Shown: positions 1 to 9,645 of the stretch, piece by piece
Layout: every line of letters begins with the position of its first letter
Numbering within the stretch: the first letter of the stretch is position 1
DNA from: Pseudolabrys sp.
GTDB lineage: Bacteria; Pseudomonadota; Alphaproteobacteria; Rhizobiales; Xanthobacteraceae
Assembly (NCBI GenBank): GCA_019689975.1
Contig: JADGGK010000006.1
Coordinates: 1-64,000, forward strand
Direction: 5' to 3'
DNA: 64,000 nt
Made by a program: the position numbers and the translations under genes
Notes under the pieces: generated by a model
What the model was told of the DNA's origin: nothing
Databases searched by the model: none
Seen by the model: the letters and a program-made list of their open reading frames with translations, nothing else

Positions 1-330
1 CCCGGGCAAGGAACACCGGGGGCGATCAGAAGCTCACCACGATAGCCGTCACGATGATCATGGTCTCGGTCGGCATTACTGCCGCAGTCAATTGATTTTC
101 ACATCGCGAAAACCGTGCGAACTCGGCTGCGTCGCTCTTCCTGCGGCGGGGATCGTCTCGGGTTTCATGTTCTGCGTCGCGTTTCTTTTCATGAGCGTGC
201 CGCTGCGACTCAATTTGTGATGGAACCGAGGGCGTTCCGCGCGCTTATGCCGCAGACTCGCCGGAGTTCGCCCTTCAAACGCCACATCCTGCATCCATCC
301 ACGAAATCTCCCGCAAACATCGGAGCCGAT

Positions 331-939
331 ATGATTTGCAAGAAAAGATTTGCCGCCGTCCTGCTTGCGGTCGCGGTTCCGGCAAGTCTCGCCGCCCAGC
401 CCCGCGAGCGTGTTCGCCACGACGCCAACGGCAATCTCGATGCTCTCATCGCCAAGCACGCGGCCGCCAACAACCTGCCGGAAAGCCTTGTGCGCCGGGT
501 GATTGCGCGCGAGAGCCGCGGCAATCCCCGGGTCGTCAGTCACGGAAATTACGGGCTGATGCAGATCAAGTTGGCTACTGCCCGCGCGATGGGTTATCGC
601 GGCAGCGCCGCCGGTCTGCTCGATGCCGACACGAACATGACCTATGCGGTGAAATACCTTGCCGGCGCCTATCGCGTTGCCGGAGGGAATGCCGATCGCG
701 CGGTACATTATTATGCACGAGGCTATTATTACGCCGCCAAGCGCAAAGGGCTTGCCAAGCTCGCCGCCGGAAATGAAACACTCGCTTTCGCCTCCGCGCC
801 GAACGCGGTCTCGAACCATGGCGTCGGTGCCCGCCAGGATGTGTCGGCCATGAAAGCGAAGCTCGCAAAGGCCCGCGAGTCGACCGGCGGCGTGAGCTCG
901 GCCTCGAATCCTTATACCGGCAAACTCGATTATTACTGA
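331..939 (+). CDS. Lytic transglycosylase (SLT domain) family protein
   Basis: Start reassigned to ATG 331 (MICKKRFAAVLLAVAVPASLAA signal peptide). SLT-like motifs ARESRGNPRVVSHGNYGLMQIKLATARAMGY. Confidence 0.85.
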   Translation: MICKKRFAAVLLAVAVPASLAAQPRERVRHDANGNLDALIAKHAAANNLPESLVRRVIARESRGNPRVVSHGNYGLMQIKLATARAMGYRGSAAGLLDADTNMTYAVKYLAGAYRVAGGNADRAVHYYARGYYYAAKRKGLAKLAAGNETLAFASAPNAVSNHGVGARQDVSAMKAKLAKARESTGGVSSASNPYTGKLDYY

Positions 940-1607
940 GCGCCGCGCCGCGGCCGCGCCGCCGTTGTCCGCGCGGCGGCGGGGGCGTTCGACGCATCGC
1001 CGCGCGCCTTGTTCTCGGCGGACGAACCGAAGAGAGCTTCGAACAGATTGAACTTGTGCGGCTCGTATGTGGGAGCCCCGCGTGGGCGCGATGACATTGC
1101 GGACCGCGCGTGGCGCGGATGACGCGCGCGATGTTGCTGCTGCGTATGAGCGGACACGCCCCGCTCTGCGCCGCGCGCCCTCCGCCCGGTTGCCGGCGGA
1201 ATTGCCGCAGGCGCAACGGATGGCAGCTCGTCTGTTGCTACGGCTATGACGGGCTCGCCGTCAGGTATCGACGCGAGCGCCCGCTCCGGCGTCGTGGTCG
1301 TGGAGATCGCCGGCGACGTCGCGGCCGCAGCCTCCGGCCCGAGATCCGCCCCACTCGCCGGGGACGCGACGGGCGAGTCGGGCAGCGCACGCAGGCGCTC
1401 AAGTTCTTCGGCGCGGCGCAGGGCGGCATGCACGAGCCACTGCCGCCATTCCGGATGAACGGAACGATCCACCAGCGGACCCAGCGCGCCGGCCGTCAGG
1501 GTTAGTGTGTGCGACGACCAGCCGGGCGGGGAGCTCGGGACCGCGAGCCATGTGACGATCGCGAGGAAAACGCCGCCCGCAGGGATGATGCGCAAGATCG
1601 GCAGCAT
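933..1607 (-). CDS. Hypothetical protein with N-terminal hydrophobic segment
   Basis: ORF; MLPILRIIPAGGVFLAIVTWLAV start. Low-complexity Ala/Pro/Arg-rich remainder. Confidence 0.5.
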   Translation of the reverse strand: MLPILRIIPAGGVFLAIVTWLAVPSSPPGWSSHTLTLTAGALGPLVDRSVHPEWRQWLVHAALRRAEELERLRALPDSPVASPASGADLGPEAAAATSPAISTTTTPERALASIPDGEPVIAVATDELPSVAPAAIPPATGRRARGAERGVSAHTQQQHRARHPRHARSAMSSRPRGAPTYEPHKFNLFEALFGSSAENKARGDASNAPAAARTTAARPRRGAQ

Positions 1608-1766
1608 CACTTGTGCATAACTGAGTCGCCGCCTTTGCGAAACCTGGTCCTGTCGCCTGCGCCGGCCTGTCGCCGGAACGACAGGATGCTCGTGCGGCCA
1701 AGGCGGTGACAAGGCGGCGACCGATTGCTAGGAAACATCCGCACTTGGCGCTGAGGGGGAACGCTC

Positions 1767-2732
1767 ATGTTCAAGAAGCCTGCCTGTCCCGTGATCGCCA
1801 TCGAGGAGCATTATTGGGATCCCGAGCTTTCCAAGCATTTCGTCGGTCCGGAAGCGGCGCGCGGCAGCGAAACCGACGAACGCCTTTACGATCTGGGTAG
1901 CCTGCGGCTCAGGGAGATGGATGAGGCCGGCATCGACGTTCAAGTATTGTCGCACGGAGCACCCTCGACGCAGAAACTTCCGGTCGAGATCGCTGCCGAG
2001 CTCACCCGGAGCGTCAATGACCGGCTGGCGGGGATATGCGCCGCCAATCCCGCGCGTTTCGCGGCCTTTGCGGCGCTGCCGACCGCCGATCCCGCGGCGG
2101 CGGCTGACGAGCTCGAGCGGACCGTCCGTACGTACGGCTTCAAGGGCGCGATGGTGCACGGCATGGCCAACGGAGAATTTCTTGATTTGAAGAAGTACTG
2201 GCCCATCTACGAGCGGGCCGAGAAGCTCGACGTTCCGATCTATTTTCACCCCTCGCTGCCGAACCCGACGGTCACCGAAATCTATTATCAGGATTACGCG
2301 AAGGACTTCCCGCTGGTGGTGCGGCCAGCCTGGGGTTACACGGTTGAAACGGCGACGCAGGCGATCCGCCTTGTGCTATCGGGGGTGTTCGAGAAATATC
2401 CAAAGCTGAAAATCATACTCGGCCATTTCGGCGAGACGCTGCCGTTTCTGGTCTGGCGCATCGATGCGTCACTCAAGCGGCCCGGACAGAAACCGCTGAG
2501 TTTCCGCGACATCTTCTGCAACAATTTCTACGTCACCACGAGCGGCTTCTTTTCCAATCCGGCGCTGCTGTGCTGCGTCATGGAAATGGGCGTCGATCAC
2601 ATTCTGTTCGCGGTCGATTGGCCCTTTGTCATGAACCCGCCGGCAATCGAATGGATGCGGAGCGTGCCGCTATCGGACGAAGACAAGGCAAAGATCCTCT
2701 CCGGCAATGCGAAGCGGTTGCTGAGGATGTGA
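1767..2732 (+). CDS. Amidohydrolase family protein (ACMSD / gamma-resorcylate decarboxylase-like)
   Basis: IAIEEHYW N-terminus, VPIYFHPSLP, KIILGHFGETLPFLVWRID, HILFAVDWPF motifs of the amidohydrolase_2 family. Confidence 0.88.
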   Translation: MFKKPACPVIAIEEHYWDPELSKHFVGPEAARGSETDERLYDLGSLRLREMDEAGIDVQVLSHGAPSTQKLPVEIAAELTRSVNDRLAGICAANPARFAAFAALPTADPAAAADELERTVRTYGFKGAMVHGMANGEFLDLKKYWPIYERAEKLDVPIYFHPSLPNPTVTEIYYQDYAKDFPLVVRPAWGYTVETATQAIRLVLSGVFEKYPKLKIILGHFGETLPFLVWRIDASLKRPGQKPLSFRDIFCNNFYVTTSGFFSNPALLCCVMEMGVDHILFAVDWPFVMNPPAIEWMRSVPLSDEDKAKILSGNAKRLLRM

Positions 2733-3137
2733 TCATTCGATCGCATGCTGCCGAAAATAATCGAGGTCCTCGGCGGACGGCGTCCATTCGGGGTGCCCGC
2801 GCCAATTGCGGATGCGCGCACGTAGATCCGTGCCGTAACGGACGCGGAACAGCAGCGTGCGACCGGTGCCGTTTTCAAACTCATGCAGTTCACCCGGGGG
2901 ATGCACGACGAAGGTGCCGGGCGCGACCGCGAAGGTCTCCTGCGGCGTCCGCATGACTCCACCGCCCGAGAAGCAGAAATAGATTTCTGTCGCTCCCGGA
3001 TGACAGTGGTGGGGGCTGATCTGGCCGGGTTCCCAGCAAGCCACCGCGACGTCGCCTCCCGCGACGGTACCGAGAATTTTTTCGATGTGACGCGCAGGAT
3101 CCCATTCTTGCTCGTGCAAGAGGTTGAAGGCATACAT
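2733..3137 (-). CDS. Cupin domain-containing protein
   Basis: Start at ATG 3137 (MYAFNLLHEQEW). Cupin motifs GQISPHHCHPGATEIYFCFSG and PGTFVVHPPGELHEFEN. Confidence 0.85.
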   Translation of the reverse strand: MYAFNLLHEQEWDPARHIEKILGTVAGGDVAVACWEPGQISPHHCHPGATEIYFCFSGGGVMRTPQETFAVAPGTFVVHPPGELHEFENGTGRTLLFRVRYGTDLRARIRNWRGHPEWTPSAEDLDYFRQHAIE

Positions 3138-3238
3138 GGCGACTCCTCCCACTGACCTCCGAGACGACCGCAAGGAGCGGCATGTGCCTGAGGCGATTGC
3201 GCATCCGCCCAATGCATTGATACAAGACGGCAACTGCG

Positions 3239-3315
3239 GGGCCCGTAGCTCAATTGGTCAGAGCCGACCGCTCATAACGGTCTGGTTGGAGGTTCGAGCC
3301 CTCCCGGGCCCACCA
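3239..3315 (+). tRNA. tRNA with CAU anticodon, most likely tRNA-Ile2 (k2C)
   Basis: Full cloverleaf: GGGCCCG/CGGGCCC acceptor, GCTC/GAGC D-stem, GACCG-CTCATAA-CGGTC anticodon arm, GGAGG-TTCGAGC-CCTCC T-arm, encoded ACCA end; 77 nt. Confidence 0.95.
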
Positions 3316-3325
3316 GCTTGCCGTC

Positions 3326-4300
3326 CTATCGGTCGGCAAGCCCGGCCGCCTCGTCGCGCACGCTCGTGTCAATCAGTGACGCGACCGGCACCGTCTTCGG
3401 CACGACCCCCGCTTTCTTGAACAGCTGCTGCATCCAGTCGATCCGATCGGTCGGGATCGGTAGCGTCGCGTCGATCAGTTTCTCCTCCCGTACCTGCTCG
3501 GCGATGAACTGGGCGCGCTTGTCGTCGGGTTTGGCGTGGGTCAGCTCCACGGCGATCTTGGTCGCCTCGTCAGGGTGAGCGAGCGCATACTTATAGGCGT
3601 CCATCTCGGCCGCGATGAAACGCACCAGTTGGTCTCGCTTGTGGGCGATCACTTTGTCGGTCGTGGCCACGCAAAGACGGAGAAACTTCGGCACGGCGGT
3701 CGTGGCTTTCATCAGCACATGAATATTGGAGGGCATGATCGCCTCGAATTCGTTCGATACGACGGCCGCGTCGGTTATGCCGGCGACAAGCGACTTGTAG
3801 CGATCGAGGTCGGCACCTTGCGTCGCGAATTTCACTTCGGACGCATTGACACCCGCCGAGTCGAGCATGCCGCGAAACAGGAGATCGGGCAGCGAGCCGG
3901 GAGAGGAGATCGCGACGGTCTTGCCCTTGAGATCGGCCGGAGTCTTGATTTCCGCCTTGGCAAGCACGACCTGCGGCATGCCAGGCCAGGTGCAGCCGAC
4001 AATCTTGACACCGGCACCCCGAATGCCGGCGACGATCGACTCGGCGGCACCCATATCGACGCTGTCGATCTCGCCGGCGATCAGCGCTTTCATGAGCGTG
4101 GCACCGGCCTTCACCTGGAACAGCTCGACCTTGAGCCCCCGTTTGGCGGCAAAACCACCTTTGTCGACCATGGCGATGAAGCCGGAATCGCTCTTTGCTT
4201 CGAGAATGCCGTGCTTCCAGACCTGCTCCTGCGCGAGCGCGGGGCAGAAACTCCAGCCAAGCGCAAGGGCACCAAGGGCAAGCGGTTTCATCGGGATCAT
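3326..4300 (-). CDS. ABC transporter substrate-binding protein (NMT1/SsuA-like)
   Basis: Signal peptide MIPMKPLALGALALGWSFCPALA. NMT1-like pattern (VDKGGFAAKRGLKVELFQVKAGATLMKALIAGEIDSVDMG). Confidence 0.85.
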   Translation of the reverse strand: MIPMKPLALGALALGWSFCPALAQEQVWKHGILEAKSDSGFIAMVDKGGFAAKRGLKVELFQVKAGATLMKALIAGEIDSVDMGAAESIVAGIRGAGVKIVGCTWPGMPQVVLAKAEIKTPADLKGKTVAISSPGSLPDLLFRGMLDSAGVNASEVKFATQGADLDRYKSLVAGITDAAVVSNEFEAIMPSNIHVLMKATTAVPKFLRLCVATTDKVIAHKRDQLVRFIAAEMDAYKYALAHPDEATKIAVELTHAKPDDKRAQFIAEQVREEKLIDATLPIPTDRIDWMQQLFKKAGVVPKTVPVASLIDTSVRDEAAGLADR

Positions 4301-4341
4301 GCGCGATTTCCTTCCTGCCAGGAGCGTCACGGGTCGTGCGG

Positions 4342-5331
4342 TCAGATGCGGTACTCACCGCCGCGCTTATACCCCTGGTCCACGCTCAGGAACAGTTGTT
4401 CGAGTGTCAGGCGTTTCTTGATCAGGCCTTGCTCGTAAGAATAGCCTATGAGCGTCTCGAGATTCTTTCGGTTTCGCTCGGTGAGGCCGTACTCCCAGGG
4501 GTCAGGCCCCAGCTCCCTCTCCTGCTCCTCCCAGGCGGCACGGTACCACGCGAGCGGCACGATCCGCGGATTGGCCATACGTTTCATCGCGAGTTGCTTC
4601 GATGCATCGAACGCACGGAACAGATTGATCGCAAGCCAGGAATGCCGTTCGACCAGCCGTTGGCGGATACCGAGCACGTGCATGATCGGAAAAATTCCGG
4701 TACGCCGATAATAGGCTATTTCCTCCGCTTTGTGATCGGGGAACAGCCTGGCCACTCGAGGATCTCTGGCGAGAAACGGTTTGATAAGATCGGAATGGAG
4801 CACGGCGTCGAGTTCGCCTTCCGCCAACATGACCTCCACCGATCGATCGCGCGGAAGCAGCGTATACCTGACGTTTGCCGGCAGTTCCACGTCGATGTCG
4901 TTGTTGAGTTCGGCGACCCACTCGATGCTGGTAAGCGGCACGCCGTATTCATGCTGAAGGATACCGCGCATCCACAAAACCGCGCTCGTCATCAGAGTCT
5001 TGACGCCGATACGACGGCCTGCGAGGTCGGCCGGTTTGTTGATGCCTTTTTGCGTATTGATGAATATGAAGCCGTGGCGGAAGCGGCGATGCAGGAAGAC
5101 CGGTATCGCATATACCGGCAGGTTGTGGTCGCGTGCGGCGAGATAGGAAGAGCTCGAAACCTCGGCCACATCGAATTCACCATTGCGCAGGAAACGCCAA
5201 TGCCGGGTGGCCGAGTCCATATCGGTGAGGATCGTCAGATCCACACCGTCGACCTCCACCTTGCCCTCGATCAAGGGGCGGACTAGCTCATAGTCGCCGC
5301 ACGCCAATGTCAGGGGAAGCTTCTTCGGCAT
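4342..5331 (-). CDS. 4,5-dihydroxyphthalate decarboxylase / substrate-binding-like family protein
   Basis: LPLTLACGDYELVRPLIEGKVEVDGVDLTIL N-terminus and DVAEVSSSSYLAA typical of the Pht5-like family. Confidence 0.75.
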   Translation of the reverse strand: MPKKLPLTLACGDYELVRPLIEGKVEVDGVDLTILTDMDSATRHWRFLRNGEFDVAEVSSSSYLAARDHNLPVYAIPVFLHRRFRHGFIFINTQKGINKPADLAGRRIGVKTLMTSAVLWMRGILQHEYGVPLTSIEWVAELNNDIDVELPANVRYTLLPRDRSVEVMLAEGELDAVLHSDLIKPFLARDPRVARLFPDHKAEEIAYYRRTGIFPIMHVLGIRQRLVERHSWLAINLFRAFDASKQLAMKRMANPRIVPLAWYRAAWEEQERELGPDPWEYGLTERNRKNLETLIGYSYEQGLIKKRLTLEQLFLSVDQGYKRGGEYRI

Positions 5332-5364
5332 CGACGCCTCGCTCCGGCGGAGTTCGGGCCTGTT

Positions 5365-6966
5365 TTAGTGTCCGATCGCCATTTTTGCCAGCCGAGACGG
5401 ATCGTCCGGCAATCGGTTCCCGCGCCATACAATGTGCAGATCCGGCCGCACCAGCAATAGGTCGTAGCCATAGACGTCGCGCGGCCGTTCATCCGAAAGG
5501 ACGAGCTCGGTGTAGGGTGCCCCGTGGCGAGCGAAAGCCGCTGCCAGCGGCTCGGAGTCGGCTGCGGTACGACCGAGCCGAAGCAGCGTAAAACCGTCGC
5601 CGATGCGATCATGCAAGGCTGTTCCATCCGCAAGCCAGACATGGGGCAGCCGCGCGCCGGGCCAGGTGGTGGGCACGTACCGCATGAATTCATCGGGAGG
5701 CCCTTCGCCGGGCTCAGGCCAGATGATCGGCGATCCTCGATAGCGGTACCCAAGTTCGGCGCCGATCATCTCGTTACTTTTGCGCTGTTCGACATCGGCA
5801 ATCGCCGCAAGACGGGCGCGCGTCGCCGCGCCTTCGGGCGTCTTGTCGCGGATATTGGGTTGCCACGCGTTGCGCCACGCACGGCGACCGCGCGCGGCTT
5901 GGCGCGACGCCTCGACGTTACGCGCGCCGACCTGCCGCCGCTCGATCTCATACGAGGCGAGCAGGTTCGGTCCGCCCCAGCCCTTGAGCGTGGCCGCAAG
6001 CTTCCAGGCAAGGTCGATCGCGTCACCGACGCCGCTGTTCATTCCCAGTCCGCCGGTGGGAATGACAAGATGCACCGCATCGCCAGCGAGAAACACGCGG
6101 CCTCTGCCATAATTGTCGGCCAACAACAGATTCTGCCGCCACGGTGCACAGTAAAGCATTTCGTAGCGGACCGGCATCGCGACCGTCGTTTCGAACATGA
6201 CCTTCATGTGCTCGTCGCTATCGACCACGGAATGAAGAGTGAAATGCCGTGTCGAATCTTGCACGATCAGGAATGTCGAACGGTCGTCCGCAACATGATA
6301 GTGCCGACCTTTGCCGATCGGAATCCGTTCAAATAGGTCGTCGCAGCGGTAGAGCGCCTGCCGCAATTGCATGATATTGGCTTCGCCGGCGAGTTTTATG
6401 CCGAGTTTGCGCCGTACCGTGCTGGCGCCGCCGTCGCAGCCGACAAGATAGGCTGCCCGCAATGTCTGCGTTCTGCCGGCCTGTTCGACGCGGGCGGTCA
6501 CGCCGGTCTTGTCCTGAACGACGTCGAGAAATTCACAACCGTAGCGGACATCCACATTAGACATCGACTCGGCGACGGACTTGAGTAGCGGTTCCAACGT
6601 GTATTGTGAGATGAGCTGATATGGCTCGCGTGGCATCGAGCCATCCTCACAAGCGGCAATTTGAGCCTCGGCCTGTGCCACCGAAGGGTATGGCAGATGC
6701 AGAAGCGGCGGTTCGACGAGGGACGTGACAATAAAAACGTCCATCGGACAGTCGCGGGGGAAGCCGGCATCCCGCACCTTTTGTGCGATACCGAGCCGAC
6801 GATAGATTTCCATCGTCCGCGCGTTGCACCGCTCCATCTTGGGCAGGAACTGCGGTTCTTCCTTCCGCTCGACAAGGACGCAGCGGACTCCGCGCCGTCC
6901 CAGCGCGATGGCGAGCGTCAAGCCGACCGGACCGGCACCAACGACGACAACCTGCGTGTCCATCAT
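5365..6966 (-). CDS. FAD-dependent aromatic monooxygenase (PheA/TfdB-like)
   Basis: [29 protein letters not shown] Rossmann motif; [38 protein letters not shown] motif. Confidence 0.93.
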   Translation of the reverse strand: MMDTQVVVVGAGPVGLTLAIALGRRGVRCVLVERKEEPQFLPKMERCNARTMEIYRRLGIAQKVRDAGFPRDCPMDVFIVTSLVEPPLLHLPYPSVAQAEAQIAACEDGSMPREPYQLISQYTLEPLLKSVAESMSNVDVRYGCEFLDVVQDKTGVTARVEQAGRTQTLRAAYLVGCDGGASTVRRKLGIKLAGEANIMQLRQALYRCDDLFERIPIGKGRHYHVADDRSTFLIVQDSTRHFTLHSVVDSDEHMKVMFETTVAMPVRYEMLYCAPWRQNLLLADNYGRGRVFLAGDAVHLVIPTGGLGMNSGVGDAIDLAWKLAATLKGWGGPNLLASYEIERRQVGARNVEASRQAARGRRAWRNAWQPNIRDKTPEGAATRARLAAIADVEQRKSNEMIGAELGYRYRGSPIIWPEPGEGPPDEFMRYVPTTWPGARLPHVWLADGTALHDRIGDGFTLLRLGRTAADSEPLAAAFARHGAPYTELVLSDERPRDVYGYDLLLVRPDLHIVWRGNRLPDDPSRLAKMAIGH

Positions 6967-7361
6967 TTGCGGATTTTGGTTTCAAGCCGTTTTGCGAGCC
7001 GCGCCAGATCGACCACAACGCGCTCGTGTGTTCCTGTGCCGATTTCCTCGATCTCGTCACGGGCGCTGACCTTGAATTCAATGCGTCGGCCGTCGACTTT
7101 GGTCACTTCCGCTTCCGCCGTGATGTGCTGACCGGCGGGTGTCGCGGCCAGATGACGGATATTGACCTGGGTGCCGACCGCGCTCTCCCCGGCGTCGAGA
7201 TAATCTCGAACCGCATTGAGCGCGGCGTTTTCCATGGCGGCAACCATCATCGGCGTGGCGAAGACAGGCGGCAGCGCCGCGTCCTTAAACTGGTTGGCGA
7301 GATGCGCGGGTGTCACTCGCAGGCTGAAGAGCCCCTTTGCTCCGACGGGGATGGGTCGCAT
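6963..7361 (-). CDS. Thioesterase, fluoroacetyl-CoA thioesterase (FlK)-like hotdog fold
   Basis: [18 protein letters not shown]...[42 protein letters not shown]. 4-bp overlap with the monooxygenase gene. Confidence 0.85.
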   Translation of the reverse strand: MRPIPVGAKGLFSLRVTPAHLANQFKDAALPPVFATPMMVAAMENAALNAVRDYLDAGESAVGTQVNIRHLAATPAGQHITAEAEVTKVDGRRIEFKVSARDEIEEIGTGTHERVVVDLARLAKRLETKIRK

Positions 7362-7364
7362 GTG

Positions 7365-8573
7365 TCACGCCTCCGCGCCTTTGACCTGGCTGATCGCCGG
7401 GGCGAGGGCCATCAGGATGATGCCGCAGCAGGCGATCGGCAGGAAGGCCAACGCCGGAACTCCGCTCACGTCCCACATCATGCCGCTGATGACCGGAACG
7501 ATGACGGCGCAGCTATAGCTGATGGTAAACATCGCCGCGGTCACCCGGTGAACGTCATCGGGGGGCGCAAGCAGCGGCGGCAGGGCAAGAACGAGAATGA
7601 GGACGCCGGCGGCGGTAAAACCCAACAGCGTTGTCGCCGCGACCACCACCGGGCCCGAACCGAATACGACCCCGATGATGGCTACGATGCAAAACGCCCC
7701 GCAAGCGACGAAAGGCCAGACCTTGAGTTCGAGGCGTCTGGCGAAGGCGAGCAGCAGAAACGAGGCCGGCAATTGCCCCAGGTTCAAGCCCGTAAGCGAA
7801 GGATTGATCCAGCGGTAGAGATCATGGCTTGCCAGATAGTCGGGCAGGAAAGCGTTGCTGGCGAAATACATGGCATTGACGCTGCCGAGCATGATGCCGA
7901 GCCTCCAGATCAACGGGCTTCGCCAGTCCGGCCACCAGCGTCGGTGGAGCGGAGTGACGCCGTTCTGTGTCGTCTGTCGCGGTGTCAGGATCACGACCAG
8001 CAGCGCAATCGCCGCAACAGGGGCGCTCCAGAATGCGAAGCCCCATTGCCAATCGCCGACGAGCGGCAAAACGAGCGGCAGCATCGACGCCACGGGCAGA
8101 ATTTCACCGATGAGCAGTCCATTGGTATAGACCGCGGTGGCAAAACCGATGCGGGTCGGCGCCCATGCGCGCACTGCCGGCGGCATCGTTACCTGCATGA
8201 TCGCGACACCGGCGCCCATCATGATCGTTGTGGCATAGAGCCAATAGACGTTCGGCAAGCCGCCGCGCAGCGCGCCGCCCAGCGCGTTGAGCGCAAGTCC
8301 GACGATCATGGCGCTACGCACGCCGAGGCGTGCGATCAGGAGGGCGCCCGGAACGGCGGCGAAAGCGAAAAGCATCGACGGAAGTCCCGTGAGGATGCCA
8401 ATCTGGGTTGCATTGAGCGCAAGCTCATCGTGGATGAGCGGGATGACCGGCGGCACTGCGAGAATCGTCAATCTCAAGGCGACGCCGATGAGCCAGAGCA
8501 ATACCAGCGCAGTCGGCAGCGCGGGCCGGATAGTGCCGCTAGAGGGTGCGCGCATGGACGGTTTGTCGATCAC
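7365..8573 (-). CDS. MFS transporter, CynX/NimT-like
   Basis: 12-TM hydrophobic protein; LTGLPSMLFAFAAVPGALLIARLGVRSAMIVGL. Confidence 0.85.
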   Translation of the reverse strand: MIDKPSMRAPSSGTIRPALPTALVLLWLIGVALRLTILAVPPVIPLIHDELALNATQIGILTGLPSMLFAFAAVPGALLIARLGVRSAMIVGLALNALGGALRGGLPNVYWLYATTIMMGAGVAIMQVTMPPAVRAWAPTRIGFATAVYTNGLLIGEILPVASMLPLVLPLVGDWQWGFAFWSAPVAAIALLVVILTPRQTTQNGVTPLHRRWWPDWRSPLIWRLGIMLGSVNAMYFASNAFLPDYLASHDLYRWINPSLTGLNLGQLPASFLLLAFARRLELKVWPFVACGAFCIVAIIGVVFGSGPVVVAATTLLGFTAAGVLILVLALPPLLAPPDDVHRVTAAMFTISYSCAVIVPVISGMMWDVSGVPALAFLPIACCGIILMALAPAISQVKGAEA

Positions 8574-8725
8574 GAAAGGTACGGCGCGTCGCAGTCGCGA
8601 CGCAGGTCTTGACTAGCAAATTTCGCATCGAGAGAGAAATTCCGGCCGCTGATGGATCCCATGCAGGCGCAAGGCGCCCGCTGCGTTCCTATCGCCGCAT
8701 GGGAGGGGCCGGATTGACGCCGGGT

Positions 8726-9050
8726 TTAAGTCGGCAGCGGCTTTCCCTTGGTCTCGGGCAGCAGAGGTGCGACGGCGACCGATATAGTCTGCGAGAACGC
8801 CGCCGACGAAGCCGCCGACGCCCCAGCCAAGCAGCGTGATGCCGATAACGGTTCCGGCAAGGGCCGGGATCTGCCCGTGTTGCGATGGGTCGAGAAGCTG
8901 ATGCAGGGCGACCCCGACCGTCAGGATCAACGCGTATGTCTCGTAGCCGTCGAACATCCAGCCGATGTTCGACGCGATCATCGTCTTCCACTGGTTCGCG
9001 TCGAGGCCTCGATACCACGGCCTTGACCTTGTCATAGCGGCCATTGACAT
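8726..9050 (-). pseudogene. MFS transporter remnant (N-terminus joined out of frame to the C-terminal tail)
   Basis: Frame from 9050 encodes an MFS N-terminus ending GGVLADYIGRRRT. The next bases in another frame read PLLPETKGKPLPT*, the conserved MFS C-terminus. About 300 codons appear to be missing. Confidence 0.8.
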
Positions 9051-9089
9051 GGTTCCCTCCCTGAAAGTCGCGGTCTTTGCTGCGTCGTT

Positions 9090-9575
9090 TCAACCCCGCT
9101 TGCTCTTGCGTGCGGCGAGCTTGACCGCCTGCAAAATTTCTGGATACGCCCCGCAGCGGCACAGATTGCCCGAGAGATAGTCCTTGATCTCGTCGTCGCT
9201 CGGCTGCGGATTTGTGGCGAGCAGGGATTTGGCCGAAAGAATGAAGCCCGGTGTGCAGTAACCGCACTGGAATGCCCCGCATTCGATGAAGGCCTCCTGC
9301 ACCGGGTCGAGCCGGTCCGGTTCTCCGAGGTGTTCGATCGTGACGATGTCGGCACCGTCGGCAAATGCCGCAAGATAAAGACAACCGGAAACCGGCTTGC
9401 CGTCGAGCAGCACGGTGCAGCATCCGCAAAGCCCCTGGCCGCAGCTCTCGCGCGCACCGGTCAATTCGAATTGCGCCTGCAGCATCTCGATCAGCGTATG
9501 ATGCGATGCCACTTCGGCCGATACGGCACGGCCGTTCAGCCTGAAATGAATCGTACGGGTGGTAGCGCTGATCAC
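9090..9575 (-). CDS. (2Fe-2S)-binding subunit, xanthine dehydrogenase / CO dehydrogenase small-subunit family
   Basis: ESCGQGLCGCCTVLLDGKPVSGCLYLA and CGAFQCGYCTPGFILSAKSLL...LSGNLCRCGAYPEI double [2Fe-2S] motifs. Confidence 0.95.
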   Translation of the reverse strand: MISATTRTIHFRLNGRAVSAEVASHHTLIEMLQAQFELTGARESCGQGLCGCCTVLLDGKPVSGCLYLAAFADGADIVTIEHLGEPDRLDPVQEAFIECGAFQCGYCTPGFILSAKSLLATNPQPSDDEIKDYLSGNLCRCGAYPEILQAVKLAARKSKRG

Positions 9576-9645
9576 GACTATTCATGTCCTGTTCGTTGGG
9601 CCGCGTGTGACCATCGCTTTCGCGGCACCGTGCCCGTGGCAGATC

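Noticed and set aside
26-76. Tiny minus-strand ORF MPTETMIIVTAIVVSF
   Set aside because: Only 16 residues, near the window edge; could be a decayed small membrane protein but cannot be supported.
6783-8612. 609-aa plus-strand ORF
   Set aside because: Antisense to monooxygenase, thioesterase and MFS genes; composition (Arg/Asp/Gln-rich) typical of shadow frames.
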